DNA from: Agrobacterium rubi TR3 = NBRC 13261
GTDB lineage: Bacteria; Pseudomonadota; Alphaproteobacteria; Rhizobiales; Rhizobiaceae
Assembly (NCBI RefSeq): GCF_000739935.1
Contig: NZ_BBJU01000003.1
Span: 294,680 to 358,679, forward strand
Direction of reading: 5' to 3'
DNA length: 64,000 bases
Under the pieces are notes generated by a model. That model was given only the letters and a program-made list of their open reading frames with translations. It made no database searches and had not been told where the DNA came from. Position 1 is the stretch's first letter, and the number at the start of each line of letters is the position of its first letter. A program made the position numbers and the translations under genes. Below, piece by piece: positions 38,937 to 48,034 of the stretch.

Positions 38937-39188
38937 ATGATTGTTGATGCTATTCAGGATTTCGACGGTGGCTTTCATGTGCAGCAAAGCGCACTACAGA
39001 TCGCGACCGTAATCACCGCGGATGAGCGCCCTGTGATGGCCTGGCCAGCACATATTCGTCAGGTCGAAAAAGATGGAAAGCTGGAGTTCCAGCTTGTCCA
39101 GGCGGGTGGCAGTAGCGGAGGACCCGGTGGCAGCACTGGCGCGCCTGGTGGAAGTGGCGGCGCTCCCGGCGGAAGCAGAGGCGGTTAA
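38937..39188 (+). CDS. Small protein with Gly/Ser/Pro repeat tail, unknown function
   Basis: 83 residues, not recognised. The first 55 residues look like a small beta-rich domain (VDAIQDFDGGFHVQQSALQ). The last 27 residues are almost only Gly, Ser, Pro and Ala, in repeats of the form GAPGGSGGAPGGS. AAAAGGA precedes the ATG at 38937. It lies in an AT-rich spacer between DUF6165 and a GT9 gene, and the tail is much more GC-rich than its upstream DNA. Its role is unknown; a secreted or linker-like tail is possible, but there is no signal peptide. Confidence 0.5.
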   Translation: MIVDAIQDFDGGFHVQQSALQIATVITADERPVMAWPAHIRQVEKDGKLEFQLVQAGGSSGGPGGSTGAPGGSGGAPGGSRGG

Positions 39189-39332
39189 TCATCCACGTGG
39201 CATCGCCTGCCGCGTCTCCGCTGTCGCTTAAAATCATGCGAGCGGAGTAAGAGTGTCAAAGCATGGTGGCATTCATTAAATGCGCCATGCTTTGATTTTC
39301 TGAAAATGATTGTCAGCATCAGACATTGAGCG

Positions 39333-40370
39333 ATGGATAAAGTGACGACTCCAGAACAGTCTGTGATGCCCAAGAACCCGGTGATCATTGTTCACGCGCT
39401 TGCGGGTGACCTGTTGATGATGAGCCCCACATTACGGTTCTTTGCCCGCCATGTCGGCGAAACCGTGCGGTTGATTTGCGGGGTCGAGAAAAACACTCAG
39501 GACCTGTTGCGGCAGATCGGTTTCAAGCGTCTGGTGGCAACGACCTTCAGTGTCGAGGAGATCGTGACGGACGAACACGGTGAACGCACATATTGGACCT
39601 GCGAAACAGGACCTGTCCGTGCTGCACTTGAAGGCGCAGACCTTGTCATCAATCTGCTGGAGTTCACGGGCGACAGTCTGGCCTCGGTCACCGCACGGTC
39701 GGCAGTGCCATCGCTCGGTTTTCACGAGGCCGCAACGCATCGCTTGGCTTTCGATTTCCAAAACGACCATCTCATCGATAGCTATTTCCAGTTCGCCCAC
39801 CATTTTTCACCTGATGCGGTGGCGGCAAACTATATGGTGTTTCCACATCGTCCCGACGGTGCACAGATACGGCAACGTCTTGCCGAACGGCTCGGCACGG
39901 ACGATTACATCGTCATTCACACGGATACGAAGCCGCAAAAAATGTGGCCTCTGGCCAATTGGAAAAACCTGCTGGGCCGGTTGTGGGAGACCGAGCCGGA
40001 CCTGAAAATCCTTCTTGTCGGCTATCCCTTCATCCCGCTTGAAAAGATTTCACCAGACCCACGCTTGATCGATTGCCGGGATATTCCGTTGACTGTGTCC
40101 TATGAAGTGGTTGCCGGTGCGCGGCTTTTCATCGGCATCGATTCCTCGATGTTGCACGCTGCGGATTTTTGCCGGGTTCCCACCGTGGCGATCTTCGCTT
40201 CGAGATATCCCACCAAACGTTACGGCATAAAATTCGCGATCAGTCGCACTCTTGTCGGCGCAAATCCGCCTGATGATATCGAGATATCGAGCGTCTTCCA
40301 ATGCGTGCTCGAGGTTGTCGCCGCCGCCGGTGTGCCGATCCGATTGTCGTCTTCGGCGGTTGCCGCGTAA
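39333..40370 (+). CDS. Glycosyltransferase family 9 (heptosyltransferase-like)
   Basis: 345 residues. A GT-B fold: N-terminal VIIVHALAGDLLMMSPTLRFFARHVG, then IVIHTDTKPQKMWPLANWKNLLGRL with the Lys that contacts the ADP-heptose phosphate in this family, and LFIGIDSSMLHAADFCRVPTVAIF. It may act on an LPS core or another glycan; the donor could differ from heptose. The C-terminal half is well conserved, the N-terminal half less so. It is convergent with carA. Confidence 0.7.
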   Translation: MDKVTTPEQSVMPKNPVIIVHALAGDLLMMSPTLRFFARHVGETVRLICGVEKNTQDLLRQIGFKRLVATTFSVEEIVTDEHGERTYWTCETGPVRAALEGADLVINLLEFTGDSLASVTARSAVPSLGFHEAATHRLAFDFQNDHLIDSYFQFAHHFSPDAVAANYMVFPHRPDGAQIRQRLAERLGTDDYIVIHTDTKPQKMWPLANWKNLLGRLWETEPDLKILLVGYPFIPLEKISPDPRLIDCRDIPLTVSYEVVAGARLFIGIDSSMLHAADFCRVPTVAIFASRYPTKRYGIKFAISRTLVGANPPDDIEISSVFQCVLEVVAAAGVPIRLSSSAVAA

Positions 40371-40399
40371 CCGGGCATTGTTCCCCTCTGTGCACTACA

Positions 40400-40429
40400 A
40401 ACGAAACGGCCCGCTACAAAGCGGGCCGT
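40400..40429 (-). terminator. Probable terminator of carA
   Basis: ACGGCCCGCT/AGCGGGCCGT stem with a 4-base loop between the convergent carA and GT9 genes. The T-run on the minus strand is imperfect (TTTCGTTTG). Confidence 0.6.
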
Positions 40430-40456
40430 GTGGTCTTCGCAATTTTTAGAGTCTTA

Positions 40457-41662
40457 TCAGCGCTCTGCGAGAGCCGGTTCGCCCTTCTTCTCACGCAGAA
40501 GGTTGACGAAGCGGCGGAAGAGGTAGTGGCTGTCCTGCGGGCCGGGTGATGCTTCCGGGTGATGCTGCACGGAGAAGACCGGCTTGCCGGTGATACGCAG
40601 GCCGCAATTGGTGCCGTCGAACAGGGACGTGTGGGTCTCTTCGATGCCCTCTGGCAGAGACTTCGCGTCGACAGCAAAGCCATGGTTCATGGACACGATT
40701 TCCACCTTGCCGGTGGTGAAGTCCTTGACCGGATGGTTTGCGCCATGGTGGCCCTGGTGCATCTTTTCGGTCTTGCCGCCGACGGCCAGACCCAGAATCT
40801 GGTGGCCGAGGCAAATGCCGAACATCGGCAGGTCCGTTTTGATCAGGTCCTTGATAACGGGAACGGCGTAGACGCCCGTCGCTGCAGGGTCTCCCGGACC
40901 GTTGGACAGGAACACGCCATCGGGCTTCAAAGCCATGATGTCTTCGGCAGAGGTCTGGGCAGGAACGATGGTGACCTTGCAATCGAGACCAGCGAAGAGG
41001 CGCAGAATGTTGCGCTTCACGCCGAAATCGACGCAGACCACATGATACGTGGCGTCTGCTTCGCCCAGCGTACCGTATCCTTCGTTCCAGACCCAAGGTG
41101 TCTCGTTCCAGACGGAGGACTGACCGGATGTGGCTTCGATGGCAAGATCGAGACCTTCGAGGCCGCTCCAGGCCTTGGCTTCCGCCTTCAAGGCTTCAAT
41201 ATCGAAAACGCCGTTCGGATCGTGTGCGATGACGGCATTGGGGGCACCGTTTTCGCGGATCCACGATGTCAGCGCGCGGGTGTCGATGCCGCACAGGCCG
41301 ATGATGCCACGGGCCTTGAGCCATGCATCGAGGTGCTTGGCAGCGCGGAAGTTGGATGGCTCGGTGATGTCGGCCTTGAAGATGACGCCGACCGCGCCGC
41401 GCCGTGCGGCAGGCGTCAGGTCTTCGATATCCTCGTCATTGGCACCGACATTGCCGATATGCGGGAAGGTGAAGGTGACGATCTGGCCGAGATAGGACGG
41501 GTCGGTCAGGATTTCCTGGTATCCGGTCAAGGCGGTGTTGAAGCAGACTTCCGCCTGCACCTTGCCGGTTGCGCCGATGCCGGTTCCCTCGATCACGGTG
41601 CCATCGGCCAGAACGAGCATGGCAGTGGGTTTGCGGGTGGTCCAGGGTGCTGTCTCGGTCAT
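40457..41662 (-). CDS. carA: Carbamoyl-phosphate synthase small subunit
   Basis: 401 residues. N-terminal half: CPSase domain with LVLADGTVIEGTGIGATG. C-terminal half: class I glutamine amidotransferase with nucleophile Cys284 in FGICLGHQ and the His-Glu pair in QHHPEASPGP. It hydrolyses glutamine and passes ammonia to CarB. The ATG at 41662 is chosen over a longer frame; GGGAAACGAG precedes it. carA and carB are separated by 9 kb and are not one operon. Confidence 0.97.
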   Translation of the reverse strand: MTETAPWTTRKPTAMLVLADGTVIEGTGIGATGKVQAEVCFNTALTGYQEILTDPSYLGQIVTFTFPHIGNVGANDEDIEDLTPAARRGAVGVIFKADITEPSNFRAAKHLDAWLKARGIIGLCGIDTRALTSWIRENGAPNAVIAHDPNGVFDIEALKAEAKAWSGLEGLDLAIEATSGQSSVWNETPWVWNEGYGTLGEADATYHVVCVDFGVKRNILRLFAGLDCKVTIVPAQTSAEDIMALKPDGVFLSNGPGDPAATGVYAVPVIKDLIKTDLPMFGICLGHQILGLAVGGKTEKMHQGHHGANHPVKDFTTGKVEIVSMNHGFAVDAKSLPEGIEETHTSLFDGTNCGLRITGKPVFSVQHHPEASPGPQDSHYLFRRFVNLLREKKGEPALAER

Positions 41663-41985
41663 CTCGTTTCCCGTTTCTGCCACTTGGGCCCGCCTCTTGA
41701 AAGGCAGGGGCAAAGCGGCCATCTTTTTTCGCGGATAAGGGCGCGCGAAAGCCTTCGCGTCGTAACCTTCGTTAAAATCCTGTGCAGGTGCCGGAAAATA
41801 ACGAAAGGGGCACGCACGGTCAACCGCGCGCCCAAGAATTAACCGGAATTTAAAAGCTGGCGATTCAAGGGCTTATGCAAATGATTTGCCGATGCCCGGT
41901 TGCTCGTTTATGCCACGGCCAAAATAATGATGGAAATGCCTGACCGATCCATGCCGGTCGTTACGGCTTTCCCAAGGAGAAAGAC
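41663..41985. other. Gene-free divergent region between carA and yqeY
   Basis: 323 bases holding the promoters of both genes. On the minus strand CTTGAA lies about 17 bases before a TAAATT-like element (near 41850-41870), a plausible carA promoter. Nothing else was recognised. Confidence 0.4.
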
Positions 41986-42438
41986 ATGATCCGCGATACC
42001 TTCGCCGACGCTTTGAAAGACGCCATGAAAGCCCGCGAACCGCGTCGGCTTTCGACGATCCGCCTCGTTCAGGCGGCGATCAAGGACCGCGATATCGCCA
42101 ATCGCGGTGTTGGCAAAGACCCGGTTTCCGACGAGGAAATCCTGCAGATTCTGGCCAAGATGATCAAGCAGCGCGAAGAATCTGCCGGTATCTATGATCA
42201 GGCCGGTCGCACCGAGCTTGCCGAACACGAGCGCGAAGAAATCGTCATCATCAAGAGCTTCATGCCGGAAGAAATTCCGCAGGAGAAAGTGCGTGCCATC
42301 CTCGAAGGCGTCATTGCCGAGACGGAAGCGTCTGGCCTGCGCGACATGGGCAAGGTGATGGCGGTTCTGAAAGAGCGCTATCCCGGCCAGATCGATTTCG
42401 GCAAGGCATCGGGAATGATCAAGGATTTGCTGAAGTAA
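41986..42438 (+). CDS. yqeY: GatB/YqeY domain protein
   Basis: 150 residues, full length. The helical YqeY fold is seen in IRDTFADALKDAMKAREPRRLSTIRLVQAAIKD and the C-terminal GKVMAVLKERYPGQIDFGKASGMIKDLL, the part shared with the tail of GatB. It may bind tRNA or aid amidotransferase function, but its cellular role is not settled. AAGGAG is seven bases before the ATG. In alphaproteobacteria it commonly lies between carA and dnaG, as here. Confidence 0.93.
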   Translation: MIRDTFADALKDAMKAREPRRLSTIRLVQAAIKDRDIANRGVGKDPVSDEEILQILAKMIKQREESAGIYDQAGRTELAEHEREEIVIIKSFMPEEIPQEKVRAILEGVIAETEASGLRDMGKVMAVLKERYPGQIDFGKASGMIKDLLK

Positions 42439-42460
42439 AACGCAGTGTTTTGAAATAGGA

Positions 42461-42493
42461 AAGGCAGGGCACATGTGGGTGCCCTGCCTTTTT
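42461..42493 (+). terminator. Terminator of yqeY
   Basis: AAGGCAGGGC/GCCCTGCCTT perfect 10-bp stem with a 10-base loop and TTTTT after it, 23 bases after the stop. Confidence 0.9.
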
Positions 42494-42723
42494 CATGCGT
42501 GGAGATGCGCCTTGGGGGAAAGCGCGTGTTCGGGCGCTCTTAGGGGGGGATATCGCCTGAACCATCCAGCATCACACATACACTCGGCATCATGCCGATG
42601 CGCGCAGACTAGGACGAGTTTGGCTCTCCTTCAAATTACAAAAACGTAATGTCGTCAGCGGATTTATCGCCGCAAATTTGCCAACTTGGCGCATAGGCAA
42701 ATCGCTCATCACACCGAATGCGC

Positions 42724-43053
42724 TCAACCCTTGTCGCTTTTCTGCTCACGCACATAGTGGCGCAAGATCGCATTCATCCGCGTCTGGTAACCCTTGCCCG
42801 TGGCTTTGAAGAAATCGATGACATCCTCATCCAGTCGAATGGAAATGGATTTCTTCGTGGTTGGAAGGACGAGTTCGGCCTTCGACCAATCGACATCGAT
42901 CCATTCTGCCCAATCGGGATCGTCACGCATCGCCCGGTCGATGTCCTCATCGGTCATTGCGTCGACGCGCGCCCAGTCTGTCCGATCCTCGCCGTTGGCG
43001 ATCTTTTGCCGAATCTCATTGGCCGAATATCTGACGATATGCTCTTTGCTCAT
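42724..43053 (-). CDS. brnA: BrnA-type antitoxin
   Basis: 109 residues. The C-terminal segment KKSISIRLDEDVIDFFKATGKGYQTRMNAILRHYV is the ribbon-helix-helix DNA-binding part of the BrnA family, shown here by its key residues. The N-terminal half (WIDVDWSKAELVLP) wraps the toxin. It neutralises BrnT and represses the operon. The start overlaps the brnT end by 38 bases. AGGGCGG precedes the ATG. Confidence 0.88.
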   Translation of the reverse strand: MSKEHIVRYSANEIRQKIANGEDRTDWARVDAMTDEDIDRAMRDDPDWAEWIDVDWSKAELVLPTTKKSISIRLDEDVIDFFKATGKGYQTRMNAILRHYVREQKSDKG

Positions 43054-43309
43054 TTTTACGCGCCGCCCTGGCTGATATGATCCTGCAACTATCGCCTCGC
43101 ATCGTATAGACGATGGTGATCAGACGTTCTGTTTCCGGACATATAGCCAAAATGCGGCTTTCTCCGTTTTGGTCGGACTGACTTTCCAAATGTGGTTGCG
43201 ACAATGCTGTTGCCGCTCTGGGAAAGTCGATCCCGTGCTTTTCGATATTCTTGAACCATTTGTTTTCATCCCGCTCAAAGGAAATGAACTCTCGCTTGAC
43301 GACGAACAT
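43016..43309 (-). CDS. brnT: BrnT-type toxin
   Basis: About 97 residues. FERDENKWFKNIEKHGIDFPRA, ERLITIVYTMRGDSCRIISARAA and KNEQRAY are the BrnT consensus; BrnT is a RelE-like RNase that blocks translation. It is the first gene of the brnTA operon. The start is uncertain: Met at 43309 gives the family length, while an in-frame ATG at 43342 lies only a few bases from the predicted transcription start and lacks a ribosome-binding site. The basic C-terminal Arg/His residues needed for RNase activity look intact. Confidence 0.85.
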   Translation of the reverse strand: MFVVKREFISFERDENKWFKNIEKHGIDFPRAATALSQPHLESQSDQNGESRILAICPETERLITIVYTMRGDSCRIISARAARKNEQRAYRQIFGQ

Positions 43310-43350
43310 GAGTAACCCGAATGATTGACGTTTGGCACTCATGCGCCGTC

Positions 43351-43385
43351 AAGTGTATATTCACTTGTATATACACTTGTGTCAA
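43351..43385 (-). promoter_or_regulatory. brnTA promoter with overlapping operator
   Basis: Minus strand: TTGACA (43380-43385) and an AT-rich -10 near 43356-43361. Between and over the -10 lies a perfect inverted repeat AAGTGTATAT, eight bases, ATATACACTT (43351-43378). This is the expected site for BrnA-mediated autorepression. Confidence 0.7.
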
Positions 43386-43489
43386 CAGGTCTGTGAATAA
43401 CGGGTATCACCTGTTTCTGCGCTTGGTAATTTCGCGTGGCTGCGCTTATATAACAGACTGGCCAAAACAGGCACTGATCCCAGGTAACG

Positions 43490-45466
43490 ATGCGCTTTTC
43501 AAACTCATTTCTCGACGAGATACGTGACCGAGTGAACATCTCCGATGTTATCGGCAGACGTGTGACGTGGGACAGGAAGAAGAGCAATGCATCCAAGGGT
43601 GACTATTGGGCCTGCTGCCCGTTCCACGGCGAGAAGAGCCCCAGCTTTCACTGCGAGGATCGCAAGGGCCGCTACCATTGCTTCGGTTGCGGCGTGTCGG
43701 GCGATCATTTTCGTTTTCTGACCGATCTCGACGGCATGGGTTTTCCCGAAGCCGTGCAGCAGATCGCCGATATGGCGGGCGTTTCCATGCCGCAGCCGGA
43801 TGTGCAGGCGGAAAAGCGCGAGCGTGAGCGGGCAACCTTGCAGGACGTCATGGAGATGGCGACGCTGTTCTTTCAGGATCAGTTGCAGACGGCGGCCGGT
43901 GCGCGGGCGCGGGCCTATCTGCGCGATCGCGGATTGAGCGGACGCACCATCGAGACGTTCCGTCTGGGATTTGCGCCCGATAGCCGCAATGCGCTGAAAG
44001 AACACCTGGTCTCCAAAGGCATCGCCAAGGAACAGATGGAGGCTTGCGGCCTGGTGGTGCATGAAAACGTGCCGGTGTCATACGACCGTTTTCGTGACCG
44101 CATCATGTTCCCAATTCTGTCATCGCGCGAAAAGGTGATTGCCTTCGGTGGTCGCGCCATGGCGGCGGATGCGATGGCCAAGTATCTCAATTCCAACGAG
44201 ACGGAGCTCTTTCACAAGGGCAATGTGCTTTATAATTTTGCCCGTGCGCGGCGCGCCACGCAATCCTCCGGCACCGTTATCGCCGTCGAAGGTTATATGG
44301 ACGTCATCGCGCTCTATCAGGCGGGTGTTGAAAACGCTGTCGCACCACTCGGCACCGCGCTGACGGACAACCAGCTCGAACTGTTGTGGAAGATGTCGCC
44401 GCAACCCGTCTTGTGTTTCGATGGTGACGGTGCGGGCATTCGCGCGGCCAGCCGCGCTGCCGATCTGGCGCTGCCGCATATTAAGCCTGGCCGTTCCGTC
44501 AGCTTCGCGCTGCTTCCCGATGGCAAGGACCCGGATGATCTGGTGCGCCATGAGGGCAGGGCACCGTTCGACCGGGTGCTGGCGGAAGCCAAACCGCTGG
44601 CTGCGATGATCTGGAGCCGCGAAACGGCGTCTGTCACCTTCGATACGCCGGAAAAGCGCGCAGAACTCGAAAACCGTCTGCGCCAGATCGTGTCCGTGAT
44701 CGGTGACGAAAGCGTGCGCCGCTTTTACCAACAGGATATGCGCGACCGGTTGAACGCGTTTTTCCAGCCGCAGTTTCAGCGCAACAACGGCCAAAATGGA
44801 AACTTCAGACGTGATGGCAACACCAACCGCAATGGGCAAAGAACGCCGGCGCGGGGGACGACGACCGGTTCCGGCAGCATTTCGGATCGGCTAAGCCAAT
44901 CCGGGCTGGTCAAAGGCTACCTTGCCGCGCCCGCCTTGCGCGAAAGCGTGCTGGCACTGACCATCGTCAACCATCCGCAGCTGTTGCTGGAAGAGTATGA
45001 CGAGATTGCCGCCATCGATTACGAGAACCGCGACCTGCAACGGCTATGGTCGCAGGTTCTGACCTATGCGGCGGAAAACGGTGCCGAGCTTTCGCGCGAT
45101 GGTCTCGTTTCTCGGCTAGAAGCGCAGGGGTTCGATGTTCTGCTGAAGGCCATGAACCAGCAGGTGCGCAATGCGCGTCTGTGGACGGCCACCGAGCAGG
45201 CGGCGCCCGAAGACGCCCGTGAAGGCTACACGCAGTCACTCTCCCTTCACAAGCGCACCAAGGCGTTGCGCTGGCAAAAGATCGAGCTTGAACGCGAGAT
45301 TGCCGAGGCGACGGAAGCGGGTGACGGCGATCGCATGGTACAATTGATGCGCGCGCTTTCAGAGGTTCAGCTGGAGATCGGACGGATGGAAAACCAGGAG
45401 GCCATTATTGATGGTTTCGGGGTCATGTCCGGCAGGGTGAAGGGTCCGGCCTATGGCCACGGTTAG
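43490..45466 (+). CDS. dnaG: DNA primase
   Basis: 658 residues. N-terminal zinc-binding domain with Cys43, His46, Cys64 and Cys67 (CPFHGEKSPSF and YHCFGCG), then the Toprim-type RNA polymerase domain with IAVEGYMDVIAL and the acidic PVLCFDGDGAG. The C-terminal helical region binds DnaB and differs from enterobacteria. It makes primers for replication. It is followed by rpoD 390 bases later, the macromolecular-synthesis pair dnaG-rpoD; the rpsU gene seen in enterobacteria is absent here. Confidence 0.97.
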   Translation: MRFSNSFLDEIRDRVNISDVIGRRVTWDRKKSNASKGDYWACCPFHGEKSPSFHCEDRKGRYHCFGCGVSGDHFRFLTDLDGMGFPEAVQQIADMAGVSMPQPDVQAEKRERERATLQDVMEMATLFFQDQLQTAAGARARAYLRDRGLSGRTIETFRLGFAPDSRNALKEHLVSKGIAKEQMEACGLVVHENVPVSYDRFRDRIMFPILSSREKVIAFGGRAMAADAMAKYLNSNETELFHKGNVLYNFARARRATQSSGTVIAVEGYMDVIALYQAGVENAVAPLGTALTDNQLELLWKMSPQPVLCFDGDGAGIRAASRAADLALPHIKPGRSVSFALLPDGKDPDDLVRHEGRAPFDRVLAEAKPLAAMIWSRETASVTFDTPEKRAELENRLRQIVSVIGDESVRRFYQQDMRDRLNAFFQPQFQRNNGQNGNFRRDGNTNRNGQRTPARGTTTGSGSISDRLSQSGLVKGYLAAPALRESVLALTIVNHPQLLLEEYDEIAAIDYENRDLQRLWSQVLTYAAENGAELSRDGLVSRLEAQGFDVLLKAMNQQVRNARLWTATEQAAPEDAREGYTQSLSLHKRTKALRWQKIELEREIAEATEAGDGDRMVQLMRALSEVQLEIGRMENQEAIIDGFGVMSGRVKGPAYGHG

Positions 45467-45859
45467 GCGTTTTGCGCCGTTTGAGGCTTGTCTTTTGCAC
45501 AGATAGACCTAAATAGGGGATAAGTTGGTGAGGTCCGTGAAATGTCGCGGCGATGGTGGCGTTTTTTGGCTTTTAACCCTTGGTCGGGCCATAAAGGCTT
45601 GACGTGACGGGAAATAGCGGGAATCACCATTTCAGGAAAAGTAAGGTGGAATGGACCTTGGCGGATCGAAACTGCATGGAAAAGCATTTCCGAATGCACT
45701 GTCTTGATGTTCCGCCGTTGGTGGCTGTGGTTAAACGGCAATTAAAGATCATTCCGTTAGGTGTTTGACGGTGATTCGCGGCCAGAGCCGGATGCCTTTG
45801 TGAAGGCGATCGGTTTTGCGGCGAGGCGGATGTTAGCGTCAGGGAAAGCGACGAGATAG
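45467..45859. other. Gene-free region before rpoD
   Basis: 393 bases. It should contain the rpoD promoter and leader, and possibly a heat-inducible one, but no clear sigma-32-like box could be named. A short GGCG-loop-GCGCC hairpin stands at 45468-45481 after dnaG without a convincing T-run. Confidence 0.45.
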
Positions 45860-47914
45860 ATGGCAACCAAAGTCAAAGAAAACGAAGAAGCTGAAAACGA
45901 ACGCGACAGCGCGACGGATGGGCCGCTTCTCGATCTTTCGGATGACGCGGTCAAAAAGATGATCAAGGCCGCGAAAAAACGCGGCTACGTCACTATGGAT
46001 GAGCTGAACGAGGTGCTGCCGTCGGATCAGGTCGATCCCGATCGCATCGAAGATATCATGGCGATGCTCAGCGAAATGGGCATCAACGTCGTGGAAGACG
46101 AGGACGCCGAAGAAGCGCCTGCTGAAGCTGAAGACAAAGATGCCGAGGATGAAGAATCCGAGGGTGGCGAACTTGCGCCTTCCAGCGGCACGGCCCTTGC
46201 GACCGCCAAAAAGAAAGAGCCGACGGATCGCACCGATGACCCGGTGCGCATGTATCTGCGCGAAATGGGCTCGGTCGAGCTTTTGTCGCGCGAAGGCGAA
46301 ATCGCGATTGCCAAGCGTATCGAGGCTGGCCGCGAGACGATGATCTCCGGCCTGTGCGAAAGCCCGTTGACGTTCCAGGCGCTGATCATCTGGCGCGACG
46401 AACTCAACGAAGGCACAACGCTGCTGCGCGAGATCATCGATCTCGAAACCACCTATTCCGGCCCGGAAGCCAAGGCTGCACCGCAGTTCCAGAGCCCGGA
46501 AAAGATCGAAGCGGACCGCAAGGCCGCCGAAGAGAAAGAAAAAGTCCGCCGTCTGCGCAATCCCGGCGGCGATGATGATGTGACGAATGTCGGCGGCGAA
46601 GGCCTTCCGCACGAAGAGGAAGAAGAGGACGACGACGAGTCCAACCTTTCGCTCGCTGCGATGGAAGCCGAACTGCGCCCGCAGGTCATGGAAACGCTGG
46701 ATACCATTGCCGACACCTACAAGAAGCTGCGTAAGCTTCAGGACCAGCAGGTCGAGGCACGTCTGGCCTGCACCGGCACGCTGTCCACCGGTCAGGAGCG
46801 TCGCTACAAGGAACTGAAGGATCAGCTGATCACGGCGGTCAAGTCGCTGTCGCTGAACCAGAACCGCGTCGACAGCCTTGTCGAGCAGCTGTACGACATC
46901 TCTAAGCGTCTGATGCAGAACGAAGGCAAGCTTCTGCGTCTTGCTGAATCCTATGGCGTCAAGCGTGACAGCTTCCTCGAGCAGTATCACGGTGCGGAAC
47001 TCGATCCGAACTGGATGAAGTCGATTGCCAATCTGGCCGCCAAGGGCTGGAAGGAATTTGCGCGCGAAGAAAACAACACGATCCGCGATATCCGTCTGGA
47101 AATTCAGAATTTGGCGCAGGAAACCGGCATCTCCATCGCCGAATTCCGCCGCATCGTCTCCATGGTCCAGAAGGGTGAGCGCGAAGCGCGTATCGCCAAG
47201 AAAGAAATGGTTGAAGCCAACCTTCGTCTGGTGATCTCGATCGCCAAGAAATACACGAACCGTGGTTTGCAGTTCCTCGATCTCATTCAGGAAGGCAACA
47301 TCGGCCTGATGAAGGCGGTCGACAAGTTTGAATATCGTCGCGGTTACAAGTTCTCGACCTATGCGACATGGTGGATCAGACAGGCGATCACCCGTTCGAT
47401 TGCCGACCAGGCTCGTACCATCCGTATTCCGGTTCACATGATCGAAACGATCAACAAGATCGTTCGCACATCGCGCCAGATGCTGCATGAAATTGGTCGC
47501 GAACCGACACCGGAAGAACTGGCTGAAAAGCTTGCCATGCCGCTGGAGAAGGTCCGTAAGGTTCTGAAAATCGCCAAGGAGCCGATCTCGCTCGAAACCC
47601 CCGTGGGTGACGAAGAGGATTCGCATCTGGGTGACTTCATCGAGGACAAGAACGCGCTTCTGCCGATCGATGCCGCCATTCAGGCCAACCTGCGCGAAAC
47701 CACGACCCGCGTTCTGGCCTCGCTGACACCACGCGAAGAACGCGTTCTACGCATGCGTTTCGGCATCGGCATGAACACGGACCACACGCTGGAAGAAGTC
47801 GGTCAGCAGTTCTCGGTCACCCGCGAACGTATCCGTCAGATCGAAGCCAAGGCCCTGCGCAAGCTCAAGCATCCGAGCCGTTCGCGCAAGCTGCGCTCGT
47901 TCCTCGATAGCTGA
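45860..47914 (+). CDS. rpoD: RNA polymerase primary sigma factor (sigma-70)
   Basis: 684 residues. Region 1.1 is N-terminal, followed by a long acidic spacer typical of alphaproteobacteria. Region 2 contains [37 protein letters not shown] by key motif, region 3 [17 protein letters not shown], and region 4 ends [20 protein letters not shown], the -35-binding HTH. It directs RNA polymerase to housekeeping promoters. It is followed by a strong terminator. Confidence 0.98.
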   Translation: MATKVKENEEAENERDSATDGPLLDLSDDAVKKMIKAAKKRGYVTMDELNEVLPSDQVDPDRIEDIMAMLSEMGINVVEDEDAEEAPAEAEDKDAEDEESEGGELAPSSGTALATAKKKEPTDRTDDPVRMYLREMGSVELLSREGEIAIAKRIEAGRETMISGLCESPLTFQALIIWRDELNEGTTLLREIIDLETTYSGPEAKAAPQFQSPEKIEADRKAAEEKEKVRRLRNPGGDDDVTNVGGEGLPHEEEEEDDDESNLSLAAMEAELRPQVMETLDTIADTYKKLRKLQDQQVEARLACTGTLSTGQERRYKELKDQLITAVKSLSLNQNRVDSLVEQLYDISKRLMQNEGKLLRLAESYGVKRDSFLEQYHGAELDPNWMKSIANLAAKGWKEFAREENNTIRDIRLEIQNLAQETGISIAEFRRIVSMVQKGEREARIAKKEMVEANLRLVISIAKKYTNRGLQFLDLIQEGNIGLMKAVDKFEYRRGYKFSTYATWWIRQAITRSIADQARTIRIPVHMIETINKIVRTSRQMLHEIGREPTPEELAEKLAMPLEKVRKVLKIAKEPISLETPVGDEEDSHLGDFIEDKNALLPIDAAIQANLRETTTRVLASLTPREERVLRMRFGIGMNTDHTLEEVGQQFSVTRERIRQIEAKALRKLKHPSRSRKLRSFLDS

Positions 47915-47939
47915 GTTTCCGCCAGGGAAACACATCAAG

Positions 47940-47967
47940 CCCGGTCAGTTTTCTGGCCGGGTTTTTT
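47940..47967 (+). terminator. Terminator of rpoD
   Basis: A 9-bp stem CCCGGTCAG/CTGGCCGGG (one G-T pair) with a TTTT loop and six Ts, 26 bases after the stop. Confidence 0.9.
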
Positions 47968-48034
47968 CTTTTTGGGGATGCTGACTGCTGTCAAAACGAT
48001 TATCTCTGACGCAGTTGAAGGACATGACGTTCGG

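Noticed and set aside
45839..47626. Long frame opposite rpoD
   Set aside because: Antisense shadow of a well-conserved gene; no independent evidence.
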